From Amphritea atlantica (GTDB lineage: Bacteria > Pseudomonadota > Gammaproteobacteria > Pseudomonadales > Balneatricaceae): 64,000 nt of DNA. Below the pieces are notes generated by a model, which searched no databases, was not told the origin of the DNA, and saw nothing but the letters and a program-made list of their open reading frames with translations. Location: NCBI RefSeq assembly GCF_018860855.1, contig NZ_JAHKQE010000004.1, positions 62,001 through 126,000 on the forward strand. Reading direction: 5' to 3'. A program made the position numbers and the translations under genes. This document shows positions 34,177 through 42,413 of the stretch, piece by piece (positions within the stretch are counted from its first letter, which is position 1; each line of letters begins with the position of its first letter).

Positions 34177-34456
34177 TTCTCTTCTATAAATTGTTTAAAA
34201 ATTTGGGATTTTCTTATAGTCCCCACCCTATATGAATTCTACTGTCGATAAATTAACTGTCAATATCAGTCCAATTGATAGGTTTGGCCATTGCTGAAGC
34301 GCAAGTAATCTCGACCTCACCGGTGGACGCTTTTATCTTGATAATCGACAGTTTTTGACTGATTCGGTGGCGGGGTATATTCCAGTTGCGGTGTGATACT
34401 AATGTGTGCAACTATATGAACCATGGTTAAGGTAACCTATTGAATTTTAACTTGGT
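34177..34456. other. Intergenic region, possible gene debris
   Basis: A plus-strand frame reads NLDLTGGRFYLDNRQFLTDS and VAGYIPVAV before a stop near 34396, preceded by a stop and without a start codon. It looks like the end of a lost coding region, but I cannot name it. Base composition is AT-rich on both sides. Confidence 0.35.
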
Positions 34457-34744
34457 TTACAAAATGGGGGAGCCCCCGCTAGGCTCCACCAATTCCAACG
34501 TAGATCCGTTATACGTAAAATGAAGTGGGGAAATGTCCGCTAGTATTGATGCGAAACTCGATAAAATAATTAGGTATGCTACCTCCTTTAGGCTTGTCGT
34601 ATAAACCTCTCCTCTTGAGGCAATCTTGACCTGTAATATTTTCAACAGCAAGCCAGAGAACATCGACTCAATTTCGCCGACAGTCTTATTTGAAGCCCTA
34701 AATCTCGGTATACTTTCGGGTAGATATATATAGAAAATCGCCAC
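34457..34744 (-). CDS. Small hypothetical protein (low support)
   Basis: A 95-codon frame starting with GTG and lacking a good ribosome binding site. The product begins MAIFYIYLPESIPRF and has a moderately hydrophobic middle (AYLIILSSFASILADI). It is divergent from the FtsZ-like gene, 83 bp away. No family is recognised. It could be a real orphan gene or a chance frame. Confidence 0.3.
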   Translation of the reverse strand: MAIFYIYLPESIPRFRASNKTVGEIESMFSGLLLKILQVKIASRGEVYTTSLKEVAYLIILSSFASILADISPLHFTYNGSTLELVEPSGGSPIL

Positions 34745-34827
34745 AGTGCTCGTTTATTGCGAGCAGAAGAACAGAAGCAATATAACGCACCATAAAAAGG
34801 TCTTCACTGCATTTCAAGGATTCATAT

Positions 34828-35661
34828 ATGTTTAAACTGGTAAATTCAACATCAGAAGGGGCCGTTCTTAGAATTGTCTGTTTTTCTTCCGAGTTTAAAA
34901 CTCTACCTTTGATCGTAGGATGTCATTATCTCGTCATTGATGAAGTGACAGAGAGAATGGTTGATTGGCATTGGGTTGACGCTGCCAACGATGATGAAAG
35001 CGGTACGTATAAAGCATCTGATAGTGTTGCGGTTACAGGTGATGCACTTTATAGCCTGTTGGAAAATACGGATCTAACTGTCTTTTTATGTAGTGATACT
35101 CATTTGTGGCGTAAGAAGGTGATTGAGCAATTAGGCCGCCATGATGCGGATATTTTATTGATAGCCGTTCATTGGTCTGCAGATCAAATTGATGATGTTC
35201 GAAGAGTCATAACGTCTGAGTATAAGACCTTTTTTTATGATGGAAACCTTATCTGTGGGTCTCTTGAAGATGCGGTTAGCGCCGTGCGTGGCATCATTGA
35301 GTTGATCATGGATTCCAGTTTGATTGCTATTGATTTTGCTGATGTTCGTTCTGTCTTAAAGAGCAATGATGCATTGCAATTACATGTGGCTTTTGGTCAT
35401 TCAACAGGCAAAGGCGCACCCTTAGATGCTATAACTAGCGCGTTAAGTCAGGTTTCATTGCCGCCGCTAGAGGCCGTATTGGTTACTATTTATGGAGGGC
35501 CTGATATAAATCTACAGGAGTTTTCAATTGTTACCGAGGCCGTTGAAAATTTTGTCGTGCCCGAAGGGAGGGTTGTTGTTGGTATGGTTCGCCGCCAGGA
35601 ATTTGAAGATAACGGTGGTATAGACGTTAGTCTCGTTGCTGGGGTTACCGGGATACAGTGA
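34828..35661 (+). CDS. FtsZ-like protein without the GTP-binding signature
   Basis: A 277-residue protein; ATG follows AAGGATT at good spacing. Residues ~150-277 match the FtsZ core helix H7, T7 loop and C-terminal domain: GIIELIMDSSLIAIDFADVR corresponds to the FtsZ segment GIAELI...LINVDFADVR, and YGGPDINLQEFSIVTEAVEN and VVVGMVRR to the later strands. The two T7 synergy aspartates are kept (Asp169, Asp172), but the Asn is Ala167. The N-terminal part has only a vague tubulin-like trace; where FtsZ has GGGTGTG this protein has SDTHLWR, so GTP binding is improbable. It lacks the C-terminal FtsA/ZipA-binding tail. It is shorter than FtsZ (about 380-400). A role as a filament cap or regulator is inference; an inert decayed paralogue is also possible. 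Confidence 0.75.
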   Translation: MFKLVNSTSEGAVLRIVCFSSEFKTLPLIVGCHYLVIDEVTERMVDWHWVDAANDDESGTYKASDSVAVTGDALYSLLENTDLTVFLCSDTHLWRKKVIEQLGRHDADILLIAVHWSADQIDDVRRVITSEYKTFFYDGNLICGSLEDAVSAVRGIIELIMDSSLIAIDFADVRSVLKSNDALQLHVAFGHSTGKGAPLDAITSALSQVSLPPLEAVLVTIYGGPDINLQEFSIVTEAVENFVVPEGRVVVGMVRRQEFEDNGGIDVSLVAGVTGIQ

Positions 35662-36065
35662 TGAATCTTAGATTGTAAATAGTGGCAATGGATGTTGATG
35701 CTTTAAGCTTAATAGTTAGTTTTATGCCGCGTAAACTATAAATAAACAGGGACTAAATTCGCTATTCTTGATTGGGTGCATAGGTGACGGTTTTATCCCC
35801 ATTTGTCGGAACCTAGCGAACTCGCGAATAAGTATCTAGGTGTTGCTTAATTCACAGATTTCAGCCGAAAGGATCAGCGTTCAGACACACTCAATCCAAA
35901 TAATCCGGCATTTAAACCTGCACAAAAAATCGTACAGATCAGTTGTCGCAGCAAAACAATAAAGGCGTCAGAGGTGTAGCAACGCCTCCTATTTGCATTG
36001 AATAAGATATTATCCTCGATTGTGAGTTCTATAGCGGTATGTTTGATAACGGTTAGTTTTCTCAT
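35662..36065 (+). other. Intergenic region upstream of a terminator
   Basis: About 400 bases without a supported gene, ending at a strong plus-strand terminator (36066). A 63-codon minus-strand frame (35874-36065) lacks a ribosome site and overlaps the terminator. The terminator is over 400 bp from the FtsZ-like stop, so the stretch could be a long 3' UTR or contain an unannotated small RNA. No conserved RNA was recognised. Confidence 0.4.
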
Positions 36066-36097
36066 CCGACCATCATTTTATGATGGTCGGGTTTTTT
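36066..36097 (+). terminator. Rho-independent terminator
   Basis: CCGACCATCA, a TTTTA loop and TGATGGTCGG form a perfect 10-bp stem followed by GTTTTTT. It is oriented on the plus strand. The nearest upstream plus-strand gene is the FtsZ-like gene, more than 400 bp away. Confidence 0.88.
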
Positions 36098-36169
36098 CTC
36101 TTTAGTGTATTTGATGCCAGAACACCGATTCTCTGTTGTGTTCGGGCCACATCGATCTAAGGCAAAGTA

Positions 36170-36853
36170 TTAGCTGTAAATCGATTCCCAGTGAATATCT
36201 CTCTCTTCATAGGCATCAATGTTGAGCTCGTTTTCTATGTGGGATAAGTGGCGCTTCATCAGCTTGATTGCTGTCGCTGAATCATTGGCTTCAATCGCAT
36301 CGATAATTTGTGTGTGTTCATCTTCAGGACAGGCGGGTATTTTGGGGCCGTCATAAAGAGCAATGATTAAGCAGGTTAGTGGGCATAGCTCGGTCATTAG
36401 CTTATTGATGACTTGGTTGCCAGCGAGTTCCGCAAGTAATAAATGAAATTCGCCCGATAGCCGGATCACACGTCGTCGATCGTCAGTGCGTCTTGCTTTA
36501 GCCTCTTCTTCTAAATGTTTACGTAGGCGTGCAATATCTTGTGAAGATGCTCTGGCAATCACATCTCTAATGATTTCAGGTTCGATTAGGCGCCGAGTTT
36601 TGAATATGTCCCTCGTTTGCTCTGTCGTTGGGCTAGTGACAAAAGCGCCGCGATTGGGGTGAAGCGTTACTAGGCCTTCGTTGGCGAGCAGAATAAACGC
36701 TTGGCGAATTTTGGTTCGACTAACATTAAATGCACCGGCAAGTTTATCTTCGGCAAGTTTACTACCGGGTGGTAGTCTGTGCTCCATGATTGCATCGGTA
36801 ATGCGATCCGCAATCTGCTCAATGCTGGGTTTTACCATTGACGAATTATCCAC
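36170..36853 (-). CDS. GntR-family regulator (FadR/FCD subfamily)
   Basis: A 227-residue regulator. The winged helix-turn-helix is at residues ~10-75 (ITDAIMEHRLPPGSKLAEDK, then FNVSRTKIRQAFILLANEGL and NRGAFVTSP). The C-terminal FCD domain has the metal-type histidine pattern seen in EFHLLLAELAGN and MKRHLSHIEN. It is divergent from the second TRAP operon and probably responds to its substrate or a breakdown product. No clear operator was found in the AT-rich gap. Confidence 0.9.
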   Translation of the reverse strand: MDNSSMVKPSIEQIADRITDAIMEHRLPPGSKLAEDKLAGAFNVSRTKIRQAFILLANEGLVTLHPNRGAFVTSPTTEQTRDIFKTRRLIEPEIIRDVIARASSQDIARLRKHLEEEAKARRTDDRRRVIRLSGEFHLLLAELAGNQVINKLMTELCPLTCLIIALYDGPKIPACPEDEHTQIIDAIEANDSATAIKLMKRHLSHIENELNIDAYEERDIHWESIYS

Positions 36854-37203
36854 TCCAAGCCTTCCCTTGTTTCTCCAGCGTTTAATTATGTCACAAGATC
36901 AGAGTCATCAGCTACTGGTTGATGCCAGTTTTAGTTAGATAAAACACGCACTAATGCAATGCATAAAGTATTATGGTGCACTAATTTTGCGCGCTAAATG
37001 TGTTTCTTTTATTGTGTTTAAGATTGCGAACAATTTATACAACAATATTTAAAACTATATATTGCTATTTATTTCAATGGGTTAATTTTTAATATGGCTT
37101 GTTCTAATAAGGTTGGCATACAGCTTGCTGTTATGAGATAGCGGATATCTGAAGCGTTTTTCAGTTTTATTCATTACCTAAGACAACTAGGAGATTTTCT
37201 TCG
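36854..37203. other. Divergent promoter region of the GntR gene and TRAP operon
   Basis: About 350 AT-rich bases. The only local features are the palindromic ATGCAATGCAT near 36954 and the ribosome site AGGAG before 37204. No -10/-35 pair or FCD-type operator was certain. Confidence 0.4.
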
Positions 37204-38202
37204 ATGACTAAAATTAGCACCCTTAAGGCTGTAGCAGTGCTAGTGGGAGGCGTTCTTTTCTCCTCTTATGCTAGTAGTACAGAGCGACTACGTGTGGCAG
37301 GTAATTTTCCTGCCGATCATTCTGTTTCGCGGGCAATGGAGGTATTTAAAACAGAAGTGGAAAGTGCTTCTGGTGGCGAGATTCAAGTCGACCTGTTTCC
37401 AGCCATGCAGCTCGGTGGCGCGACGGAGAACGTAGATCAGGTTCGTTCGGGCAGTATTTTTGCTGTGTTTACTTCGATTGCTTACTTCTCGCGTTCTGTG
37501 CCTGAGTACGAAGCCGTCAGTTTGCCATTCTTGTTTAATAATCGTGATCAAGCATTTCAGGTGATGGACGGTCCTTTAGGTCAGCAACTCGATAGCAAGA
37601 TGGCCTCCCAGGGATATAAAAACCTAGGTTATGGTGAGCTTGGTTTCCGTCATGTTACGAATAGCCTTCGGCCTCTTAAATCCGTAGAAGACTTTAAGGG
37701 TCTGCGTATTCGTTTGCAGCCTAATGAAGTTCATCTGCAAACATTCAGAGCGCTAGGTGCGAATCCGGTTTCGATGGATGTATCAGAGCTTTACTCTGCT
37801 TTACAGCAAGGGGTAATGGATGCTCAAGAAAACCCATATAACATTATTTCGAGCCGTCGCTTTAATGAAGTACAGAAGTATCTCTCTAACACCGGCCATT
37901 TTTATGACTTCATCAATGTCGCAGCAAATAAGCGTAAGTTTGAAAAGCTCAGCGATGAGAATCAAGCCATCGTGGCTGAAGCGACCAAAAAAGCATTGAT
38001 GTGGCAGCGTAAAATCGCCGCGGAAGAAGAAGAGAGCTGGCGTCAACGTTTAGTTGATGATGGCATGATTTACACTCCCATCAGTAATGAATTAAGAGCC
38101 GAGCTACGTCAAGCGACTCTCTCTGTCAGCGATACCATTAAACAACGAGTGAATCCTGAATTTGTTGATGCGGTATTAAAAGCAGTTAGTGAGACTGAGT
38201 AA
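37204..38202 (+). CDS. TRAP transporter substrate-binding protein (DctP family)
   Basis: A 332-residue periplasmic protein with a signal peptide (MTKISTLKAVAVLVGGVLFS, then SYAS before STERL). AGGAG precedes the start. The DctP fold is clear: FPADHSVSRAMEVFKTEVES, QLGGATENVDQVRSGS, FKGLRIRLQPNEVHLQTFRA (with the carboxylate-binding arginine region) and GVMDAQENPYNII. It is closer to classical DctP/SiaP-type proteins than the protein at 10384. With the following two genes it forms a sodium-dependent importer; the downstream enzymes suggest a cyclic ureide- or amide-derived carboxylate. Confidence 0.95.
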   Translation: MTKISTLKAVAVLVGGVLFSSYASSTERLRVAGNFPADHSVSRAMEVFKTEVESASGGEIQVDLFPAMQLGGATENVDQVRSGSIFAVFTSIAYFSRSVPEYEAVSLPFLFNNRDQAFQVMDGPLGQQLDSKMASQGYKNLGYGELGFRHVTNSLRPLKSVEDFKGLRIRLQPNEVHLQTFRALGANPVSMDVSELYSALQQGVMDAQENPYNIISSRRFNEVQKYLSNTGHFYDFINVAANKRKFEKLSDENQAIVAEATKKALMWQRKIAAEEEESWRQRLVDDGMIYTPISNELRAELRQATLSVSDTIKQRVNPEFVDAVLKAVSETE

Positions 38203-38206
38203 TTAT

Positions 38207-38764
38207 ATGAGCCCTCAAACTAATCACCGTACTGATGGTCCTGAAAACGAGGTGCCATTCACTCTGTCTCAGGTATGTCTTGCTAAGGTTATCCATCTTT
38301 TACGGTGGTTGGATATAGGTAGCTATTGGGGAATAACGTTAGTGATGGGGATGATGGTTATCATCGTTTCTGTCCAAGTTGTTCTGCGTTACCTGTTCGG
38401 GGCATCGATTGATTCTGCCGATGAGCTGGCGAGATTGTGCTTCGTATGGACAATCTTTCTAGCCATTCCCCATGGGATTCGACATGGGGCGCATGTAGGC
38501 ATCGATTTACTTGTTCACAAGCTGCCCGCAGGCATTGAAGAGACGTTACTTAGAGTGATGGCGTTAGTGTCTATGTTCTTGATGGTTATGATCATGATGG
38601 GGTCTTGGCAGGCCACTATCGATCGTTGGCCGGAGCTGATGCCCACCTTGCCTATAACTTCAGCCGTTTATTACATAGCGCTGCTTGTTTGTGCTGTCCA
38701 TTCTATTCTACACCTCGCTGTTTTAGCGTGGGGTGGTTCTAAAATTTGGGAGAAGCAATCATGA
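38207..38764 (+). CDS. TRAP transporter small permease subunit (DctQ family)
   Basis: A 185-residue protein with four predicted helices. ATG at 38207 is preferred to a GTG at 38189, which lies within the end of the DctP gene. It has a polar N-terminal tail of about 35 residues and then the DctQ core, QVVLRYLFGASIDSADELAR and IPHGIRHGAHVGIDLLV. The stop overlaps the DctM start (ATGA). Confidence 0.92.
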   Translation: MSPQTNHRTDGPENEVPFTLSQVCLAKVIHLLRWLDIGSYWGITLVMGMMVIIVSVQVVLRYLFGASIDSADELARLCFVWTIFLAIPHGIRHGAHVGIDLLVHKLPAGIEETLLRVMALVSMFLMVMIMMGSWQATIDRWPELMPTLPITSAVYYIALLVCAVHSILHLAVLAWGGSKIWEKQS

Positions 38765-40041
38765 CTTGGATTGCTATTGGACTCTTTCTCGGTCTGGCCT
38801 TATTGGGTATGCCGTTAGCTTTTTCGATCGGTGTGGGTGCGCTAGCAGGAATTTGGTTACTCGACTTTGATTGGGTGGTTTTACCGCAACGAATGATGCA
38901 TGCGGTTAATAGTTTTCCGTTAATGGCAATACCTTTATTTATGCTGGCAGGGGAGTTGATGGTCCGTGCCGGTATCATGGATCGATTGATCTCTTTTGCT
39001 AACAGTATGGTAGGTCGAGTTCATGGAGGCTTGGCGCATGTCACTATTACGTCAGGTACTATTTTTGCCTCAGTCAGTGGCGCTGCTGTCGCCAGCGCTA
39101 GCGCGATGGGGAGTACGCTGGTGCCATCGATGCGTAAATATTATCCAGATGCCTATTCTAGTGCCGTGATTACAGCTGCAGCAAATCTAGGGCCGGTGAT
39201 TCCTCCGAGTAATGCCATGATTGTTTATGCCTTGATGGCAGGGTCTTCGGTATCCGTTGGAGGCTTGTTCCTGTCTGGTATTGTACCCGGTATTTTGCTG
39301 GCGATTAGTTTTATGGGGATCGCCAGTTGGATCTCTTGGCGGCGTGGTTACCCACTGACTGGCAAGAAGTTTAATCTTCGCAATGTTTTGCAGCAGGCAC
39401 GTCAAGCTATTGTCATTATCTTAATGCCCGTGATCGTTGTTGGCGGCATTGTGGGTGGTGTTTTCACCGCAACAGAAGGGGCCGCCATTGCGGTTGTGTA
39501 TTCTGCTTTTATTGGTTTTTTTGTGACTCGGCAGCTAAAAATAGCCGATCTACCCGCCTGTTTCTTTAAGGCCGCAGTGACCTCTTCTATGGTCGGAGCG
39601 TTAATCGCTTTTGCCTCGGTTATGACATTTATTTTCACCATTGAGATGGTGCCAGTGATGTTGTCGCAGTTCATTCAATCACTCACCGCGGACCCAATGA
39701 CCTTTATTCTGCTGACGATGGCCTTGTTGATTGTCGTGGGTATGCTGATTGAATCTAATGCTGCTTATATCATGCTGGTGCCTTTGTTTGCGCCTGTGGC
39801 GCTGACGTATGGGATCGACCCTCTCTACTTTGGTTTTCTGTTTATGTACAACTTGGTTGTCGGCATGATGACGCCCCCCGTTGGTGTGCTGTATTTCGTC
39901 ATGTGCGGTATTACTAAAGTACCGATGGCGCAGTTAGTTAAAGAGTCTCTGCCGTTTGTCGCCTGCCAATTTTTGTTGTTGGCGTTGTGTATCGTATTCC
40001 CGTCGATCGTCACTGGGTTACCGCGTTTGATGGGATATTGA
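38761..40041 (+). CDS. TRAP transporter large permease subunit (DctM family)
   Basis: A 426-residue polytopic permease. The ATG at 38761 follows GGGAG and overlaps the DctQ stop. Conserved segments are LGMPLAFSIGVGALAGIWLL, PLFMLAGELMVRAGIMDRL, FASVSGAAVASASAMGS, AANLGPVIPPSNAMIVYAL, VGGVFTATEGAAIAVVYSAF and NLVVGMMTPPVGVLYFV. It is the sodium-coupled channel of the second TRAP system. Confidence 0.95.
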   Translation: MTWIAIGLFLGLALLGMPLAFSIGVGALAGIWLLDFDWVVLPQRMMHAVNSFPLMAIPLFMLAGELMVRAGIMDRLISFANSMVGRVHGGLAHVTITSGTIFASVSGAAVASASAMGSTLVPSMRKYYPDAYSSAVITAAANLGPVIPPSNAMIVYALMAGSSVSVGGLFLSGIVPGILLAISFMGIASWISWRRGYPLTGKKFNLRNVLQQARQAIVIILMPVIVVGGIVGGVFTATEGAAIAVVYSAFIGFFVTRQLKIADLPACFFKAAVTSSMVGALIAFASVMTFIFTIEMVPVMLSQFIQSLTADPMTFILLTMALLIVVGMLIESNAAYIMLVPLFAPVALTYGIDPLYFGFLFMYNLVVGMMTPPVGVLYFVMCGITKVPMAQLVKESLPFVACQFLLLALCIVFPSIVTGLPRLMGY

Positions 40042-40051
40042 GTCTAAATTT

Positions 40052-41416
40052 ATGAATACTACCAATACAGATGCGTCGTTTGATTTAGTCATTTATGGTG
40101 CTCGAGTACTCACGGTTGATCCGTTACTCGGGGAAATTCCTAATGCGCTGTTGATTATCGATAAGGGCCGCATTCTGAACGTCAGCCATTATGATTCGCA
40201 GATACCGCTTCCGAAGGCTAAGCAGACCTTGGATCTATCTGGCCGGGTGATCACACCGGGTTTTATTAATGTTCATACTCATACCATTTTGACGATGGTA
40301 CGTGGCGTCGCAGAAGATATGGGGTTTGCGCCGGCTTATACGCCTGGAGTCCCTCATGGGCATGATGTCTCAGAAGAGGAGGCGGTTGCATTAGCGCGGT
40401 TAGGTGCAGCCGAAGCCTTGTTATTTGGCTCAACACTGATCAACGATAGCTTTGTACATGCCGATCTTACTTTGCCTGCGATGGGTGAGTTAGGCATGCG
40501 CGTCATCACCTGTGGGCGAATACACGATGTTGATTTTACCCGAGTGCATCAGGGCATTTGGCAGCATGACATTGCTATTGGTGAGCGCCGGCTTGAAGAG
40601 GCACTTGCGCTGCATGACCGATGGCACGGGAAAATGGATGGCCGACTCGGCACCGAACTCGCGGCGCATGCACCAGACACCTGTTCACGCGCCTTGCTTG
40701 AGCAAGTTGTCAATGTGCGTGATCGTCACGGTATTCGTGTTAATGGGCACCTTTCTCAAAGCGTGAAAGAAAACCAGCGTATTGCTGAGCGTGAGGGGAT
40801 GACGCCGACAGAGCTACTTGATGATGTTGGCTTGCTGGGTTCTCAGTTTACGGCGGCTCACTGTATGTATGTTACTGACAGTGATATCGAGAAAATAGGC
40901 CGTAGTCGAACCAGTGTTGCCCATGTGCCACGGGGCAATGCGACAGGGGGGCGAATAGCACCCACCACTCAGTTAAGGGCGGCAGGGGCTAACCTCGCAT
41001 TGGCGACAGACAATATGCATGGCGATATGGTTGAAGTGATGCGCTGGGCATTAATCATGGGACGAGTGCAAGAAAGTGCGATCACTGATAACTGGCAGCC
41101 TCACCATGTGCTGGAAATGGCAACGATGGGTGGTGCGCGGGCCCTCGGTTTAGAGGATACGCTGGGGTCTATCAGTGAAGGTAAACTAGCTGATTTAGTG
41201 GTGTTTAATTTCCAACGACCTCACTTGGTGCCTCTGATCGATGCCTTAGGTAACTTGGTACATACCGCTCAGGGTAGAGATGTCGACATGGTGATCTGCC
41301 AAGGCGAGATAGTGGTGAAGAATGGTGAGCTTTGTTTGGCTGACCAAGACGACCTGCTTGATCAAGCGCAGCGAGCGGCTGAGAACCTATGGGCAAGAGC
41401 GAAGGCTCAAATTTAA
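40052..41416 (+). CDS. Amidohydrolase-superfamily deaminase/chlorohydrolase-like enzyme
   Basis: A 454-residue metal-dependent hydrolase of the TrzN/AtzB/SsnA group. The metal ligands are visible in GFINVHTHTILTMVRG (HxH), ELAAHAPDT, TAAHCMYVTDSD and LATDNMHGD (Asp). Members deaminate or dechlorinate N-heterocycles such as guanine, cytosine or melamine-like rings. The local context with a dihydropyrimidinase and a TRAP importer suggests a ring substrate with C-N bonds. No signal peptide is seen, so it is cytoplasmic. It starts 10 bp after DctM. Confidence 0.88.
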   Translation: MNTTNTDASFDLVIYGARVLTVDPLLGEIPNALLIIDKGRILNVSHYDSQIPLPKAKQTLDLSGRVITPGFINVHTHTILTMVRGVAEDMGFAPAYTPGVPHGHDVSEEEAVALARLGAAEALLFGSTLINDSFVHADLTLPAMGELGMRVITCGRIHDVDFTRVHQGIWQHDIAIGERRLEEALALHDRWHGKMDGRLGTELAAHAPDTCSRALLEQVVNVRDRHGIRVNGHLSQSVKENQRIAEREGMTPTELLDDVGLLGSQFTAAHCMYVTDSDIEKIGRSRTSVAHVPRGNATGGRIAPTTQLRAAGANLALATDNMHGDMVEVMRWALIMGRVQESAITDNWQPHHVLEMATMGGARALGLEDTLGSISEGKLADLVVFNFQRPHLVPLIDALGNLVHTAQGRDVDMVICQGEIVVKNGELCLADQDDLLDQAQRAAENLWARAKAQI

Positions 41417-41427
41417 AGGATAGAAGC

Positions 41428-42183
41428 ATGCGTATTTTAATTGTTAACCCGAACATCTCCATCAGTGTGACCGAATTGATCGAGGCTGAAGCACGTCGAG
41501 CGGCGCTTGCCACCACTGAGTTGACCGTCAAAACCGCAGAGTTAGGTGTGGCTTATATCGAAACTCGAGCTGAAGCAGCCGTTGGTGCTTATGCCACGTT
41601 GAATCAATTAGCTGAGCATTATGAAGGTCATGATGCTGCGATTGTTGCCGCTTTTGGTGATCCAGGATTAGCGGCTGCACGAGAGATGTTACCGATTCCC
41701 GTGGTTGGTCTCACTGAAAGCTCTTTGATGAGTGCCGCCCAATTGGGTGGACGTATTGGCATTATCGCCATTTCGCAGCGTATTAAGGCTTGGTATGAAG
41801 AAACCGTTGTTCAGTACGGTATGGGCAGTCGTCTATGTACCATTCGTTGTTTAGATGAGTCTCTATCAGATATCGCCACGGTGCAGCAAGATCAAGAAGA
41901 GCGTTTAATTCAACTGTGCCATCAGGCTGTTAAAGAAGATCGTGCCGATGTTCTTATTATTGCTGGCGCACCTTTAGCCGGTTTAGCGCGCAATGTTGTT
42001 GATCAAATCAGCGTACCGATTGTCGATGGGGTGAGTTGCGCCGTTAAACAGGCGGAGCTATTGGCGATGTTGGCAGCACGTAAAGCGAGCAGCGGTAGTT
42101 ATGCTCAGCCGCCGAGTAAGCTTTGCCAAGGGTTATCACCTGCACTGTCTGCATTAATCGGACGCGAACTAACGTCCGAATAG
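41428..42183 (+). CDS. Asp/Glu/hydantoin racemase-fold protein lacking both catalytic cysteines
   Basis: A 251-residue protein; ATG at 41428 follows AGGATAG. The fold is recognisable from MRILIVNPNISISVTELIE, AAIVAAFGDPGLAAAREMLP, VVGLTESSLMSAAQLGGRI and ADVLIIAGAPLAGLA. In hydantoin racemases the catalytic cysteines occur in IACFGDPG and LGCAG; here the aligned residues are Ala75 and Gly180, so cofactor-independent racemisation by the usual two-cysteine route is not possible. It may be an isomerase-fold lyase or a binding protein. The genes around it (amidohydrolase, dihydropyrimidinase) are those with which hydantoin racemases normally occur. Confidence 0.85.
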   Translation: MRILIVNPNISISVTELIEAEARRAALATTELTVKTAELGVAYIETRAEAAVGAYATLNQLAEHYEGHDAAIVAAFGDPGLAAAREMLPIPVVGLTESSLMSAAQLGGRIGIIAISQRIKAWYEETVVQYGMGSRLCTIRCLDESLSDIATVQQDQEERLIQLCHQAVKEDRADVLIIAGAPLAGLARNVVDQISVPIVDGVSCAVKQAELLAMLAARKASSGSYAQPPSKLCQGLSPALSALIGRELTSE

Positions 42184-42413
42184 CCTATCAGGCCCAACTT
42201 CACATAAAGACATTCGTATGCCGAAAAGCATTTAAGCATGATGGTTATCAGCCATCGCTTTGGCGTGTTCTTGCCGCCTGTACGGTGCTGTTCTCTATTT
42301 ATGTCGCTGAGCTTGTTAGTACTAAACACATAAGTTGTGTGTCATATAAAAACCGTTGAGATGTAAGGCCCTTGTTGTGGCTCGATGTTGCTTAATGGTA
42401 GGAGTTGTAATCT

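Noticed and set aside
35961-35995. GGCGT...ACGCC followed by TCCTA as a second REP-like copy
   Set aside because: The stem is only 5 bp with a longer loop and the flanks do not match the element at 13604.
35874-36065. 63-codon minus-strand frame near the isolated terminator
   Set aside because: It overlaps the terminator and its start is at the hairpin; no ribosome site.
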